A stretch of DNA of 64,000 nt, taken from NCBI GenBank assembly GCA_031769625.1, contig JAUIMM010000534.1:9626001-9690000 (forward strand). Reading direction: 5' to 3'. Below, piece by piece: positions 22,046 through 32,644 of this stretch. Each line of letters begins with the position of its first letter. Within the stretch, counting starts at the first letter, position 1. The notes below the pieces were generated by a model. That model searched no databases, had not been told where the DNA came from, and was given only the letters and a program-made list of their open reading frames with translations. The DNA comes from Taudactylus pleione. Taxonomy: Eukaryota; Chordata; Amphibia; Anura; Myobatrachidae. The translations under genes and the position numbers were made by a program.

Positions 22046-23104
22046 TTAATATTGATCTTCATTCCTAGTTTTTTTTATTTTCTTAGATATATATCTTTCT
22101 CTCTTTATATATATACTTTAATTAGTTTTTGAATAAACATATACTGATAAATATATATTTCTTTATTTATTTCTATGTTTATTAAATTATTTTTTATGTA
22201 TGTATGTGTATAAAGGTTGTGTAGGGGATGCCAGCACTCAGGATCCTGGCAGCATCCAGACAGGGTCACAATCCCGAAACCTATAGACAAGTACCACTAC
22301 CCTAACCTCCCCCCGTAGTGCCTAAACCCTAACCCTCCTTTTAACCCCACTACTTACTGTCTGAATGCCGGTTCTGACTGGTGTTGGGATTCTGGCGCCG
22401 GGATCCTGACAGCCGGGATTATGACTACATCCCGTATATTATTTAGTAATTTACACACACACTCATGGCTTTTAAAGTGGCAAACATACACATTGCCCCT
22501 AGACATACACATACACACTGCCTTTATAGGCGCTCAAACACACACACTGCCCCCTTAGCGGCATGCATTTGGTTCATAGTCTCACAATGGCCCCATAGCC
22601 TACACACTTCACCTATAGCCATTTGCACACAATGCCCACATTTGCTCATATGCACAATCACACAGCCCCACCCCCCAAATGTATATTCACTCAAATGGCC
22701 CAAGGCTGGTTTAATACTTTGAGGGTTCTGGGGTAATTAAGACAGTGGGCCCATTCCCACTCCTCTCCACCTTTTTCTTTGTTTTATGTAATCTGAATTC
22801 TCCTTACTATGGCCCACCTTGTGTGAAATATTCTAATGAATGAGACAATTTTATTTTCCCATTTAGTGGCCCTTCTTTGTGTTTTATTCTTTAACACTCA
22901 ATCTTTTATCAATGAGCAGGTCCCCCAACCATCTATTTGCAGTATACTGCCAACCACATGGCTTTATTTCTTGATTTCCACCCTAAGAAGGGGGAGGGGG
23001 GATTGTCAGAAAGGTTTTTTTTCTTGATTCGTCCCCCAAGGGACTTGTAAAGAAGACCGCTTTCTTCTTACCTCATTTAAAAATGGCATTATCCCCCAGG
23101 ATAA
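22046..23104. other. AT-rich DNA, dispersed repeat and (AC)-rich tract; no gene
   Basis: 22060-22200 is AT-rich. 22228-22435 holds a GC-rich repeat with inverted-repeat-like ends (GGGATGCCAGCACTCAGGAT and its loose complement near 22390-22433). 22455-22690 is rich in ACACAC. The CCTAAACCCTAACCCTCC at 22320-22337 is telomere-like but far too short and imperfect to be a telomeric site. Confidence 0.5.
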
Positions 23105-23530
23105 GTGTTTGAGCAGGAAGCACAATGCAGAAAAATGCGGTCAAATCTCCGAAAATGCCATTTTCTGAGGTTTGTCCGCATTTCCTCTATGCATAAAGCA
23201 CCGGAAAGCTAAACTTTCTGGAGCTTGGTCCCGATATGCAACACCATAGATGGTGGTGATTAATAGAAGCTTAAGGGCTTCTTTTCTGAGTTTTTTCTGA
23301 GAGGATTTCAATAGCATCACTCCATGGTTCTCCCACTGGCCGACGGCTGCGCATGCGCAGAGTGACACCCTGGGGACTTCTGGGACATAAACCCGGAAGT
23401 CCCCATACTGCAAAGGAAAGCTCTTATTGGAAGAGCTGATCTTTGCTTAAATCATCATGCATATGGCGTTAATAAATGCCAGTATGCATGTGAAGATTGG
23501 GGGATGCGTTGTATCCAAAATGCGATGCCT
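23105..23530 (+). repeat. Dispersed repeat with central hairpin (family shared with 50.3 kb)
   Basis: The centre reads GGGGACTTCTGGG, ACATAAA, CCCGGAAGTCCCC (about 23373-23405), a 13-bp stem with one mismatch. The same core, reverse-complemented, occurs at about 50450-50483, with matching flanks (GAAAGCTCTTATTGGAAGAG versus the complement of CATGATAAGAGATGCCCTTTG). It is probably a MITE or foldback family. The termini are not resolved. Confidence 0.65.
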
Positions 23531-24279
23531 GTTGCATCCTGCCCATTGAATTCCGTGCATGTCGGATTTTGGATTATTTTGTTTTTGTGTATTTTTCCTT
23601 GGTTTTTTTATATCCCTTGTAGATTCTAGCTATAATTTCCAGATATCTTTTTGACTTCTCTGATGTTGTGTGCTGCTTCAAGATCCGTTTATGTACAGTA
23701 GTTTGGGCCATGTGTTTTTGAGTACAGTCATTCCTTTCTTGTAATTTATATAGTTTTGATGCACCATTTGTGTTGTGGTGGTTGCTCTGTGAACAACTTA
23801 TTTTTCATTTGTGGGGTGTTCTCTCTGTATTGTAGGTGTGAAAGGCCCTGGGTTTGGTGTTGTTGGTTGCTGGTTTCCTGTGCTCTTCTTCTGGGCATTC
23901 TTTGGTAGTTGTTTGTAAAGTAGTTCAAATTTGATTAAGTCATTAAAGTTGCATTAAAATGTGTTCTAAATATTTATAATGACATATCTTTGGCGAACAC
24001 CATCCTCAGTTGACATAAATTGTGGGGATGAAGTTGTGGATTGGTATGCATTCCGGAATTTAGGCAATCTATCCACATTTTATCCACAGTAGAAATGTAG
24101 GGGGGTTGTGCCTTCTGTGGGAAATGTACTGCATGGACCTCAGCAGATCTACATTTTTGGGGCCTTGAAGCATGAACTGATATGTGGGCCCCTTTGCAAC
24201 CAGCAAATATAGGACAACATCCAACAAGGTACAAAGGGTCTTGCTGCCCTTGCAAGTACCTTGAGGACCAAATGGAGGA
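23531..24279. other. No gene seen
   Basis: Moderately AT-rich sequence with only short open frames and no recognisable element. Confidence 0.5.
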
Positions 24280-24517
24280 GATGTAGAAACCCCCCAGAGA
24301 GACTGTAGATATATGTAGAAACCCCCAGAGAGACTGTAGATAGATGTAGAAACACCCCAGAGAGTGAGACACTGTAGATACATGTAGAAACAGCATAGAG
24401 AGTGAGATACTGTAGATAGATATAGAAACCCCCCATATAGTAACACACTGTAGCTGTAGAAACCCCCAAGAGAGTAGACACTGTAGATAGATAGATAGAT
24501 GTATAAACCCCCCAGAG

Positions 24518-24684
24518 CAGTGATTCCCAAACTCGGTCCTTAAGGCACACTAACAGTCCTGGTATTAGTGATATCCATGATTGTTCACAGATGGTTAAAT
24601 CAATATAACACTTGTGCTCAAGTATGGCTATCCCTAAAACCTGGACCGTTAGTGTGCCTTGAGGACCGAGGTTGGTAACCCCTG
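24518..24684. mobile_element. hAT MITE, 167 bp, 8-bp TSD CCCCAGAG
   Basis: The element starts CAGTGATTCCCAAACTCGGT and ends with GAGGTTGGTAACCCCTG, with terminal inverted similarity over about 45 bp. The 8-bp duplication CCCCAGAG is identical at 24510-24517 and 24685-24692, the hAT hallmark. It inserted into the minisatellite. No coding capacity. Confidence 0.92.
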
Positions 24685-24748
24685 CCCCAGAGAGTGAGAC
24701 TGTAGATAGATAGATGAAGAAACCCCCCAACAAAGTGAGACTGTAGAT

Positions 24749-25807
24749 CAGGCATGTCAAACTCAAAATACCAACCGGGTCAAGGTCTGTGTGGGCCACA
24801 AGTAAAAAAAAAGTCTTATATGCAATTTTGAAAGGTTTCTTATTAAGAAAAAACAGATAATAATATGCTCCAGATATGGTGCTTATGCCTAAGTTACATC
24901 TGCTTACATCTACTTTCTCACATTACCTCACTGAGGGGTCTATTTACTAAGCAGTGTTAGGAGTGAAAAGTGATAAGAAAGTGATAAGGTGCCAGCCAAT
25001 CAGCTCCCACTGTCATCTCACAGGCTGCGTTTGAAAAATGACAGTTGGGAGCTAATTGGCTGGCACCTTATCACTTTTCACTCTGTCCCCTAACACTGTT
25101 TAGTAAATAGATCCCTGAGCACTCTGTTCTTAGGGGCCAACAAACTTTGACTTGCAGCCTATACTTATTAACTTTTCAATTATATTACACAACATAAAAA
25201 TATCTATATTGCAGATGCAGAGTAATTGAGAATAACCCAGTACCCTATGTGCCTGCTTGTCTCCTGTGCTTCCTTGAGATCCAGGCCTCTGTCCCTCTGC
25301 CCCTTGCCGGGTGCTGCCTCTGGCGATGCGTGCTGCTGGTGGGCTGTGGCAAGCCTGGCAGTGACACTCACTGTGGCAGATGTCCCTGCTTCCTGGGGCA
25401 GGGCGGTGGACCCGGGAACCCTCCTCCGCCCCTCTATTATGCACACTGCACAGTCACTGTCTGAGTCCCTGACAGCGGCGCTGCAGCAGCACTCTCTGGG
25501 AGTGTAGGCAGGACCGCACAACGTCATGACTTGCACAGTTCTCCTCTGGGGGCATTTTGGTCGGCTGGATTTCTTTGGGCAAAGGGGCCAATCCACGGGC
25601 CCCTTGGGGCTCGCCGGGCTCTAGGTGATTGCCTAGGTTGCCTAGTGTGAAATTCAGCCCTGAGTTGTGTATATGAGAGGTGATTGTCCTTATTGCCTCC
25701 CTCTGGATTCGCCACATGAGCGTGCTGGGACACATAATATATGTATTTGGGCTGACACTGTCGGTCCACATAAAATGTGTATTTGGGCAGCATGTTCGAC
25801 ATGTCTG
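24749..25807. mobile_element. hAT non-autonomous element, 1059 bp, 8-bp TSD CTGTAGAT
   Basis: The ends are CAGGCATGTCAAACTC and GCATGTTCGACATGTCTG, with short terminal inverted repeats. CTGTAGAT flanks both sides (24741-24748, 25808-25815). That word also belongs to the minisatellite unit, so the duplication is consistent but not independent proof. The interior holds another MITE (24936-25115) and a GC-rich segment (25250-25620) without a recognisable transposase. Confidence 0.82.
24936..25115. mobile_element. Palindromic MITE, GGGTCTATTTACTAAG ends, TGAG TSD
   Basis: A 180-bp foldback element starting GGGTCTATTTACTAAGCAGT and ending ACACTGTTTAGTAAATAGAT then CCC. A second inner inverted pair is GATAAGGTGCCAGCCAAT and its complement. 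TGAG lies on both sides (24932-24935, 25116-25119). It is nested inside the 1059-bp hAT element. Ends of this type are, as I recall, very common in frog DNA. Confidence 0.85.
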
Positions 25808-26316
25808 CTGTAGATAGATGTAGAAACCCACCAGAGAGTGAGAGACTTTAGATAGATAGATGTAGATACCCCCCAGAGTGAGAGACTGTAAATAGATGTA
25901 GAAACCCCTCAGAGAGCAAGACACTGTAGATAGATGTAGAAACCCCCAAAGAGACTGTAGACATATGTAGAATCCCCCAGAGAGTGAGACTATAGACAGA
26001 TGTAGAATCCCCCAGAGAGTGAGACTATAGACAGATGTAGAAACCCCCCAGAGAGTGAGACTATAGATAGATGTAGAAACCCCCTAGAGAGTGAGACTAT
26101 ATATAGATAAATGTAAAAAAAAAACAGAGCGTGAGTGACTGTAAATAGATATATATGTAGAAACCCCCCAGAGAGTGAGTAACTGTAAATAGACAGATGT
26201 AGAAACCCCCCAGAGAGTGAGACACTGTAGATATAGATATATGTAGAAAACCCCCAGCGAGTGAGAGACTGATAGATGTAGAAACCCTCCAGAGAAAGAG
26301 ATTAGATAGATCATAT

Positions 26317-27301
26317 GCATAACCAAAACTTGCTCACTTCCTCTGTAGGTTCCCAGCCATTGAGCCTCCTGAGTGGGATCTCTGAAATCCCCGAGTCAAG
26401 TCTCTCCCCCACACTCCGTGCTCCTGCCTCTGAGCTGCATGCCATGCCTCAGTCAGCTTAGCTTTCAGTTTGTGATCAGCACTGCAGAGCCAACTTCTGG
26501 CAGATGGAATAGCACAAATGGAGATGAAGCATCTAGTGGCACCTGACAGTACTGCACTCAGCAGTGACACTGACAGCAGCTCTCTATTCTGCGCCCTGCC
26601 GGCTCATAAGAGATATTCTCTGGTTGGAGCTATATATAGAGTATGCGCCGGCCAGTACAGATCAGGAGGGGTTTCTGGGTACTCAGAAACCCCCCCTACA
26701 TGCACTATTGTAGAGCATATTCTAAGGTCAATATTAAGCATTTCAACCCATTGGCTTACGACTCTATCACTAAAATAACCTTATTTTAATAACACACACT
26801 TAAAAAACTCTATTAAAAATTCACTCATTAAAAGAAAATTTGCTTCCGGGCCCCTCTGGAGTTAGGGGCCATGAAGCTTAAGCTTCATTAGTTTCACAGT
26901 AGATCTGCCTCTGGATATAGAAAATATCTTTTATGATCCATTCTTAATACATTCATTGGAAAGTTAATATTTGTGTGGATTGTTAAAATGTGTTGTTGGG
27001 GATTATGCAAATGCAATTAATGACTGTTAAATGGAGACCCTATATCTTGTCTTCTAAACTTTACATGCTTTTTTTGTCTCACCTCCATTCATTCTTCATA
27101 TTCCCTTAAACCTAATCTTTTCTCCTTCAAAATCAATTACGCTTACTTAGATTATTGTTTTGTGTGGTGGTGAGGGAGGGTTTGGCCTTTGATCTTGCAT
27201 CAGCATTACTGAGCAGTGTCCCTGCACCTAACGGCATGTGAGGTTGTCCTATGTATGGATGTCGCCCATCTACTGTCGAAGCCGGATAATTGGCTGAGAC
27301 A
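26317..27301. other. Dispersed-repeat DNA, no gene seen
   Basis: 26638-26700 contains a hairpin, GGGGTTTCTG (26668-26677) with CAGAAACCCC (26684-26693), related to the one at 13627. 26840-26920 (GCTTCCGGGCCCCTCTGGAG) looks like the end of another dispersed repeat. The rest is AT-rich and unassigned up to the retroviral LTR. Confidence 0.5.
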
Positions 27302-28350
27302 GGATCGGTTTAAAATTAAATCTGCATGACGCCATTTTGCGAATGGCAATAAGACGCCATTTTGCGACTGGCCGCCCAGCGCCATTTTAGTGAATCTCGC
27401 CCATTATAAGTACATACGACAATGCTATTATTTAGCGTCATGCGATTCCCACGCAATAGAAAGAAGTTAAAAGTCCTCACCATATAAATACAGACAGTCA
27501 CTAAAACATATACAATGATTATCCCTCCAAACACGTACCATGGTGTACTCCACAAACATGTAGTCGCACAACGCTAACTAGCGTCTTTTCTCAATTCCCC
27601 AATACTTACACACTGCACTTACATGAAAAGGTTCCCTAGCATTAGAGTGTAATATTCAAGGTTTATTCAGTATTATTAATGTTGTGAAATAAATGTAATT
27701 TTATATCTATGGTTTAGTACATGGTAAGTAGACCGTGTTTGGTGTTGTACTGATCCACTGCGTCTTTGCAGATTTCCGGTACTATCGGTGAGAAGATCGC
27801 AACATGTGTCTGCAAACTATGGACTATAGAGAGTTAAACATTAAAATGTACTCTGTAATGTAACCAGCTTAGATTTAGTATGCAGTGGGGAATAAGGACA
27901 CAAAGGGCTGTTGGAGGCTGGTTTGTGTCCATTCGAATTGACCTATGAACTATACTGTAACAGAAGAACCAGGAAGAAAAAACAATGGAATCATGCCAAA
28001 CTGTTCTATTGTATTACCTATCTCTGCTAGTGTATATATGTGGGCTCTCTAAACTTGGATGCCAGTCTTCTTGCCTTGCTGTTGACGGAGATTTCTATAT
28101 TGATGCCGGTATCTGGGTCCAGAGCGCGTGCGTATGTAACAACTGTACCTTGGGTCTGTATGATTTATTTGTGCTAATTGTATTTAGATCACAGCGTGTA
28201 ACCATCTGTTTTATATTGAATAATAACTTTTTGTGCTTTGGAACCACACTCAAAGTCTGAATGCATTTATTTCTTGTGCGACTCATTACGCTCAATAGCG
28301 ACAATTTTAGAAGGTATAGGCAGGTAGGAATTGATAGGTAGGAATCGATA
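27302..28350 (+). repeat. ERV 5' LTR (1049 bp)
   Basis: It matches 33647-34697 nearly end to end, from GGATCGGTTTAAAATTAAAT to GGTAGGAATCGATA. A TATA-like TATAAATA lies at 27483-27490 and an AATAAA at 27688-27693. If both are used, R would be about 27510-27710 and U5 about 640 bp, long for a retrovirus. The ends are not the usual TG...CA, so the true edges may differ by a few bases. By eye the two LTRs differ by a few percent. Confidence 0.88.
27330..27388 (+). promoter_or_regulatory. Three CGCCATTTT (YY1-type) sites at the start of U3
   Basis: CGCCATTTT occurs at 27330-27338, 27355-27363 and (as GCGCCATTTT) near 27380-27388. Gammaretroviral LTRs such as MLV carry a CGCCATTTT YY1 site in the upstream conserved region near the start of U3, so both sequence and position agree. 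In the 3' LTR the three CpGs have become TG, CA and CA, consistent with methylation decay. Binding is an inference. Confidence 0.6.
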
Positions 28351-28351
28351 G

Positions 28352-28369
28352 TTGGGGGCTCGCAGTGTG
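28352..28369 (+). promoter_or_regulatory. Candidate primer binding site, tRNA-Pro-like over 10 nt
   Basis: TTGGGGGCTCG follows the 5' LTR by one or two bases. The first ten positions, TGGGGGCTCG, equal the tRNA-Pro-complementary PBS of MLV-type viruses. The remaining eight do not match, so either this copy has decayed or a different tRNA was used. Confidence 0.5.
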
Positions 28370-29332
28370 AATCACGCTAAAGGTCACTTAGTAACACTCG
28401 GTCAGCAAACTCTCAGCAAAAGGGTGGAGGCGCCATAGCAGGAGAACGCATTGTGCCTTCGAAAATCTGCTACCACTTTGTTGCCGAGAGTCCGCTACCC
28501 GTTATTGTGGCTTAAGGAGCGCTGATTAGAATCCAGGGACAAAGGAGGAAAAAGTTTGTTTTCCTTCATTGATAGATTTTTTTATGTTTAAAAGGGGAAG
28601 TCGCACAATAGCGCAAGGGTAATAATACGTTTTGTGTAGTAGTCACATTATTGTGTATGCGACTAGTCGCACAATAGCGTATACGTATTTCCTGTATTGC
28701 TGCCGCGTGTTTAAACAAAGCCGTTGAGAGTGCACAGTGATATTGATAGATAGCATTGTTGTAAATACCTTGATCAGTGTTGCCATAGACTGGGAAAACG
28801 TGTATTTTTCTGCGCAGGAAAAGGGTGTGTAACAGTGAATATTTGTTGGTAGGGGTAACATGTTCCCTAGTTATGGGTATCGTAGAACCCTTAAGTGCTA
28901 GGCGCAAGGGTTGGCCTAGTAGCTCAGTAGTAGATACTGTTCTAACACATAAGCAGGTGCAGTTGTTGTCTTTGTTGTAGTATCGGCTCTCAGTGTGATT
29001 ACAGTATTCAGTGATCAGTTAGGGTTATTTGAGCATTGTAATTGAACTGCACAGTTTTGGCTAAATTGTGATTGTGAACTGAGTAGAGGGTGGACGAAAT
29101 CACTGAAAAAGGGTAGGTATTATTGGAATACCTACATGGTAGCAGTTGAAAGGTAGTCAAAAAGGGATTAGGTGCGTGGAAGCAGCCTGGTTATTCTTCC
29201 ATAGGTGTGTGGGCGCATCCTGTTAATATCGTCCACAGGTAAGTGAAAGTATCTTGACTGTCTTTCACCAGTCTAAATCTCTATTGAAAAGCTTAGGGTT
29301 CTCCCAGAATAGGAGCCAAGCAAACAGTAGAG
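28370..29332 (+). other. ERV leader, about 960 bp
   Basis: Untranslated leader between the PBS and gag. It has several short ATGs and no long frame. No packaging hairpin is assigned by eye. Confidence 0.6.
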
Positions 29333-31181
29333 ATGTTAGATGATGTGCTGCTGTTGGAAGCGCCGCTTGGGTCGGCCACGCATATTATGCATACTAAATA
29401 CGGTGCTTATGCGATTAAGTACTGTGATGTATGGTTTAAAATGACGATGAAGAGTGTTAGACTGTTCCCCAGAATTGGCAGCTTTGATAAGGAGGTATTG
29501 AACTATGTCCGAGATAGCATCTGTATGGTGTGCTCTCAAATGAAAAAGGTAAAATATAACGAGTGTTTAAAATTGTGGCAGCATGAGGGGGATGCATGGC
29601 TTAAAGGTGTGCACGCGACGCAAACTAGTTACAGGAGAGTGCACATGCAGTGCTATACTGCGGTGCATGCATGCCGCGAGATAGTGCGCACGTGCAGCAA
29701 GATAGCATTGCAGAAGGTATTGCCAGTGGTTCACGCGCACCACCACCACCCTATGCGGATGGGGGTGCAGGTACAGTCATTGTAAAAACCCAGAAAAATT
29801 TAACAAATAACTTGTACCCTCTCTTGAGTAAGAAAATGTTTATGATGCGGATGATGAACCTGTTGTTATGTCTGCCATTTCCCATGCTGTAGATATGTTA
29901 GATGCTCCATCACAACAAGCACAAGTGGTGCTGCCATCTTCATCAGTGATAGTACAGGAAGTGTTAACATCCACTGCACCCGTAGAGGAAGTTGTTAACC
30001 ACATACGTAGCAGTAATAGACTCAATCCCCAGCCAGGTAACAAGGTCAAAAGTAGCAGTGCAGACGGTCTGCATCCCATCTGGACAATAACTGTTCCGAA
30101 TGGGAATGCGGATGCGAACGGTGTAGTGCCCACAAGGGAGGTAGCAATGCATTGTCCTTGGACAAGAGCGGAGCTAAATTCCATAATGAATGATTTCCCT
30201 GATCCTAAAAAGGAATTAGCGAAATGCCAAAGATTTTTGAAAAATTTTGGTAGTGCTCATGAGCCAACAAATAAAGATTGGCGAGTGGTGCTAAGGGCTT
30301 GTCTTCCACACAATACCGACGTGAAAATTTTTATCACGGATTGTGTATTGGATGGAGATGGTCCCTTAACAGACGAGAGTAACCAAGGTAACATTACCTG
30401 CATAATAACTCAATTGGGTGTATATTTTCCAGTAGTAGTTAACTGGAGTAAAATTTTCACCATAAAACAAAAAGAGAGTGAATCTGCAGAGGATTACTCT
30501 ATCCGAGCTCTGCAGGCTATCACCCAGTACACTGGGATAGAGGATATTAAAGATAGCACTCATCACAGGGGAATGATCATCACTGTACTTATGGATGGTC
30601 TAAAAGAGAATCTAAAGACCCGAGTTCAGACCTCACTACCTAGCTGGAGAGGAGTTATTGTAGACACGCTCATAGAATCCGCTATTGAACATGATAAAAA
30701 CATCCTCAAAAAGAGAGAGACCCAGAGCGAGAAGCTAATGGCTGTTAGTATTCAAGCTCTAGAAGGAATGACGGTAACATCACAGCCACTAGACACACCT
30801 GCACCTGCACAGCTACACATCCTCACCAATCCTGCACCACCTCAAACACAACCCTACCCCACTTATCACACACAGCCACAAAACCCATACTATCAACAAC
30901 CACCATATTACCCTCAACATCCTTATCCACACCCACCATCTTTCCCTTCTACTCAACCCACACAGCAACCCTTTCACCCACCCCACTCACGAAGGTGCTT
31001 TAACTGCAACCAAGTGGGACATGTAAGTAGGAACTGTAAGGTGAAGAAGGTAGGACCCCTTAACCAGGGAGTACCTGGATATCCCCATAAGGGATATACA
31101 CAGAGTACAGGAAATTTACAACAGTCACCAGCTCCAATTGTGGCCTTAAACGCTGTATTGGAAAGTGAGAGTCAATGCTAG
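29333..31181 (+). pseudogene. gag: ERV gag, two frame changes
   Basis: Gag builds the virion core. The matrix-like part starts at ATG 29333 and stays open to 29785. A PPPPY late-domain motif just before 29760 lies in a different frame. The capsid and nucleocapsid part is open from about 29830 to the TAG at 31179-31181 in a third frame, so at least two indels separate the segments. The capsid region is about 250 residues. A Pro/Gln/Tyr-rich spacer then leads to a single zinc knuckle, CFNCNQVGHVSRNC (CX2CX4HX4C, near 31000). The stop is UAG, directly followed by in-frame protease sequence. Not functional as it stands. Confidence 0.85.
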
Positions 31182-32216
31182 GGGTCAGGTCATACCTGCA
31201 GTCTACAGATAGTCAGGTTAACGGGAAGTACTAGGGAAGAACCGATGATGATGGTTGATGTAGCTGGTACTAAATATCATTTTCATGTAGACACAGGGGC
31301 GACCAGATCAGTGATAAAATCTCCAGATAATTTCACTTTGGACCAAGCATGGACAGGACGCTGGATTAATGGCAAATGTAGCTCCCGTAATGGTAAATCT
31401 AAAAAGTGGTAGGCAAGCGCCAAAAATCCCCCAGTACCCATTAAAACAGGAGGTAGAATTAGGGGTTTATCCCATAATTGAGCGATTATTACAGCAGGGA
31501 ATTTTAGTCCATACAGCAAGTGTAGCCAAAAGTCCCATCTTTCCTGTGAAGAAGAGTGGTGGGAGGGGTTATAGGCTGGTACAAGACCTTAAAGGGGTTA
31601 ATAAGGTGGTAGAGAGCCAGTTTCCCGCAGTGCCAAATCCAGCTGTCATTCTTATGCAGATCCCACCAAATGCAACCCATTTCACTGTCATTGACCTCTG
31701 TTCTGCTTTCTTCTCTGTACCTCTTCATCCTGACTGTCAGTACCTATTCGCTTTTACATACAGGGGTGTACAATACACACTGACACGATTGCCCCAGGGT
31801 TTCATAGACAGCCCCAGTATCTTCTCCCAGGCCTTACACGACTGTTTACAATCTTTTCAACCTGCCAATGGATCTGTTCTAATACAATATGTGAACGATT
31901 TATTGTTATGTTCTGATTCGTTTATGTCATGTTTAAATGATACTAAACTTTTTATTGCTTCATCTCTCACCAACAGGACACAAGGTTGCTAAGGACAAAC
32001 TACAGCCATGCCAGTCCAGGGTTAAATACTTGGGACATTGCCTAACCCAGGGGTTACGACATCTGATAAGTGACAGAGTCCAAGCCATACAGAACATGAC
32101 ACTGCCGCAGAATCAACAGCAAATTCGTACCTTCTTGGGAATGTGTGGATACTGCAAAATGTGGATCCCAGATTTTTCTATTTTGGCCTTGCCATTACAG
32201 GACTTAGGACCTCATT
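31182..32216 (+). pseudogene. pol: ERV protease and partial reverse transcriptase
   Basis: The protease is in frame with gag after the UAG. Its active-site VDTGA is at 31287-31301, but the frame ends at about 31410 and the protease is incomplete. RT resumes in another frame (31369-31992), with LVQDL, FTVIDLCSAFF and LPQGF landmarks. The catalytic box near 31888-31899 reads YVND instead of YVDD, so the first metal-binding Asp is lost. A further frame change near 31970 leads into the connection region (YLGHCL). RT stops where the MITE starts at 32217. RNase H and integrase are absent. The element cannot replicate on its own. Confidence 0.85.
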
Positions 32217-32640
32217 CAGAGGCGGTCGTAAGATGCAAGCAGTCGCTCTGAATGAGGGCGGCCGCTTGCATCTGGTAGTGCCGCCTCTTGGTCGATCGCT
32301 AAGCTGTGGGTTACCACCCACAGCTCTAGTGACCGACAAGGGTGATGGTTGCCCTGGACATTGGGGCTTACGACGAGACCGTAAGGTTGGGTCTCGGCAC
32401 TCGTAAGCCCCAGGGAGCTTCCTCCCCACTGACATCATTGATGATGTCAGTGGGGCCACCCCCAAATGGCAAGTGTTCTGGTGGGAATGCCTCCATTTGG
32501 GCAGGCACGCCCCCTGCCCACCCCCCAAATGGGGCGAGCTGTCACTCACCATCGACAGCTCGCCCCGTCTTCTGCGAGACCCCTAGCGACGGAGTGCCTG
32601 TCGCTAGCTGGGTCTTGCACATGCGCACGACGGAGCCGGG
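32217..32640. mobile_element. Hairpin-string MITE (copy 2), right end lost
   Basis: It starts GGACCTCATTCAGAG and shares the ordered hairpin cores of copy 1: AGCTGTGGGTTACCACCCAC, CCCACTGACATCATTGATGA onward, GAGCTGTC...GACAGCTC, and GCGCACGACGGAGC. Arm sequences differ from copy 1 but remain self-complementary. The right terminus is missing. Retroviral env sequence begins within a few bases, so one deletion probably removed the MITE end together with pol and env. Confidence 0.8.
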
Positions 32641-32644
32641 TTAC

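Larger units (their letters stand above)
24280..26316. repeat. ~35-40-bp minisatellite, split by two hAT insertions
   Basis: The unit is near GACTGTAGATAGATGTAGAA then ACCCCCCAGAGAGTGA. Copies run 24280-24517, 24685-24748 and 25808-26316. The two gaps are exactly the hAT elements 24518-24684 and 24749-25807, so the array was once continuous, about 810 bp. Open frames (SLWGVSTSIYLQ repeats on the minus strand) reflect the unit, not a gene. Confidence 0.9.

Noticed and set aside
22320..22337. Interstitial telomere-like CCCTAACCCT
   Set aside because: There are only two imperfect units inside a dispersed repeat.
24069..24799. Minus-strand open frames with SLWGVSTSIYLQ repeats
   Set aside because: They are translations of the 35-40-bp minisatellite and extend across the hAT insertion without coding logic.
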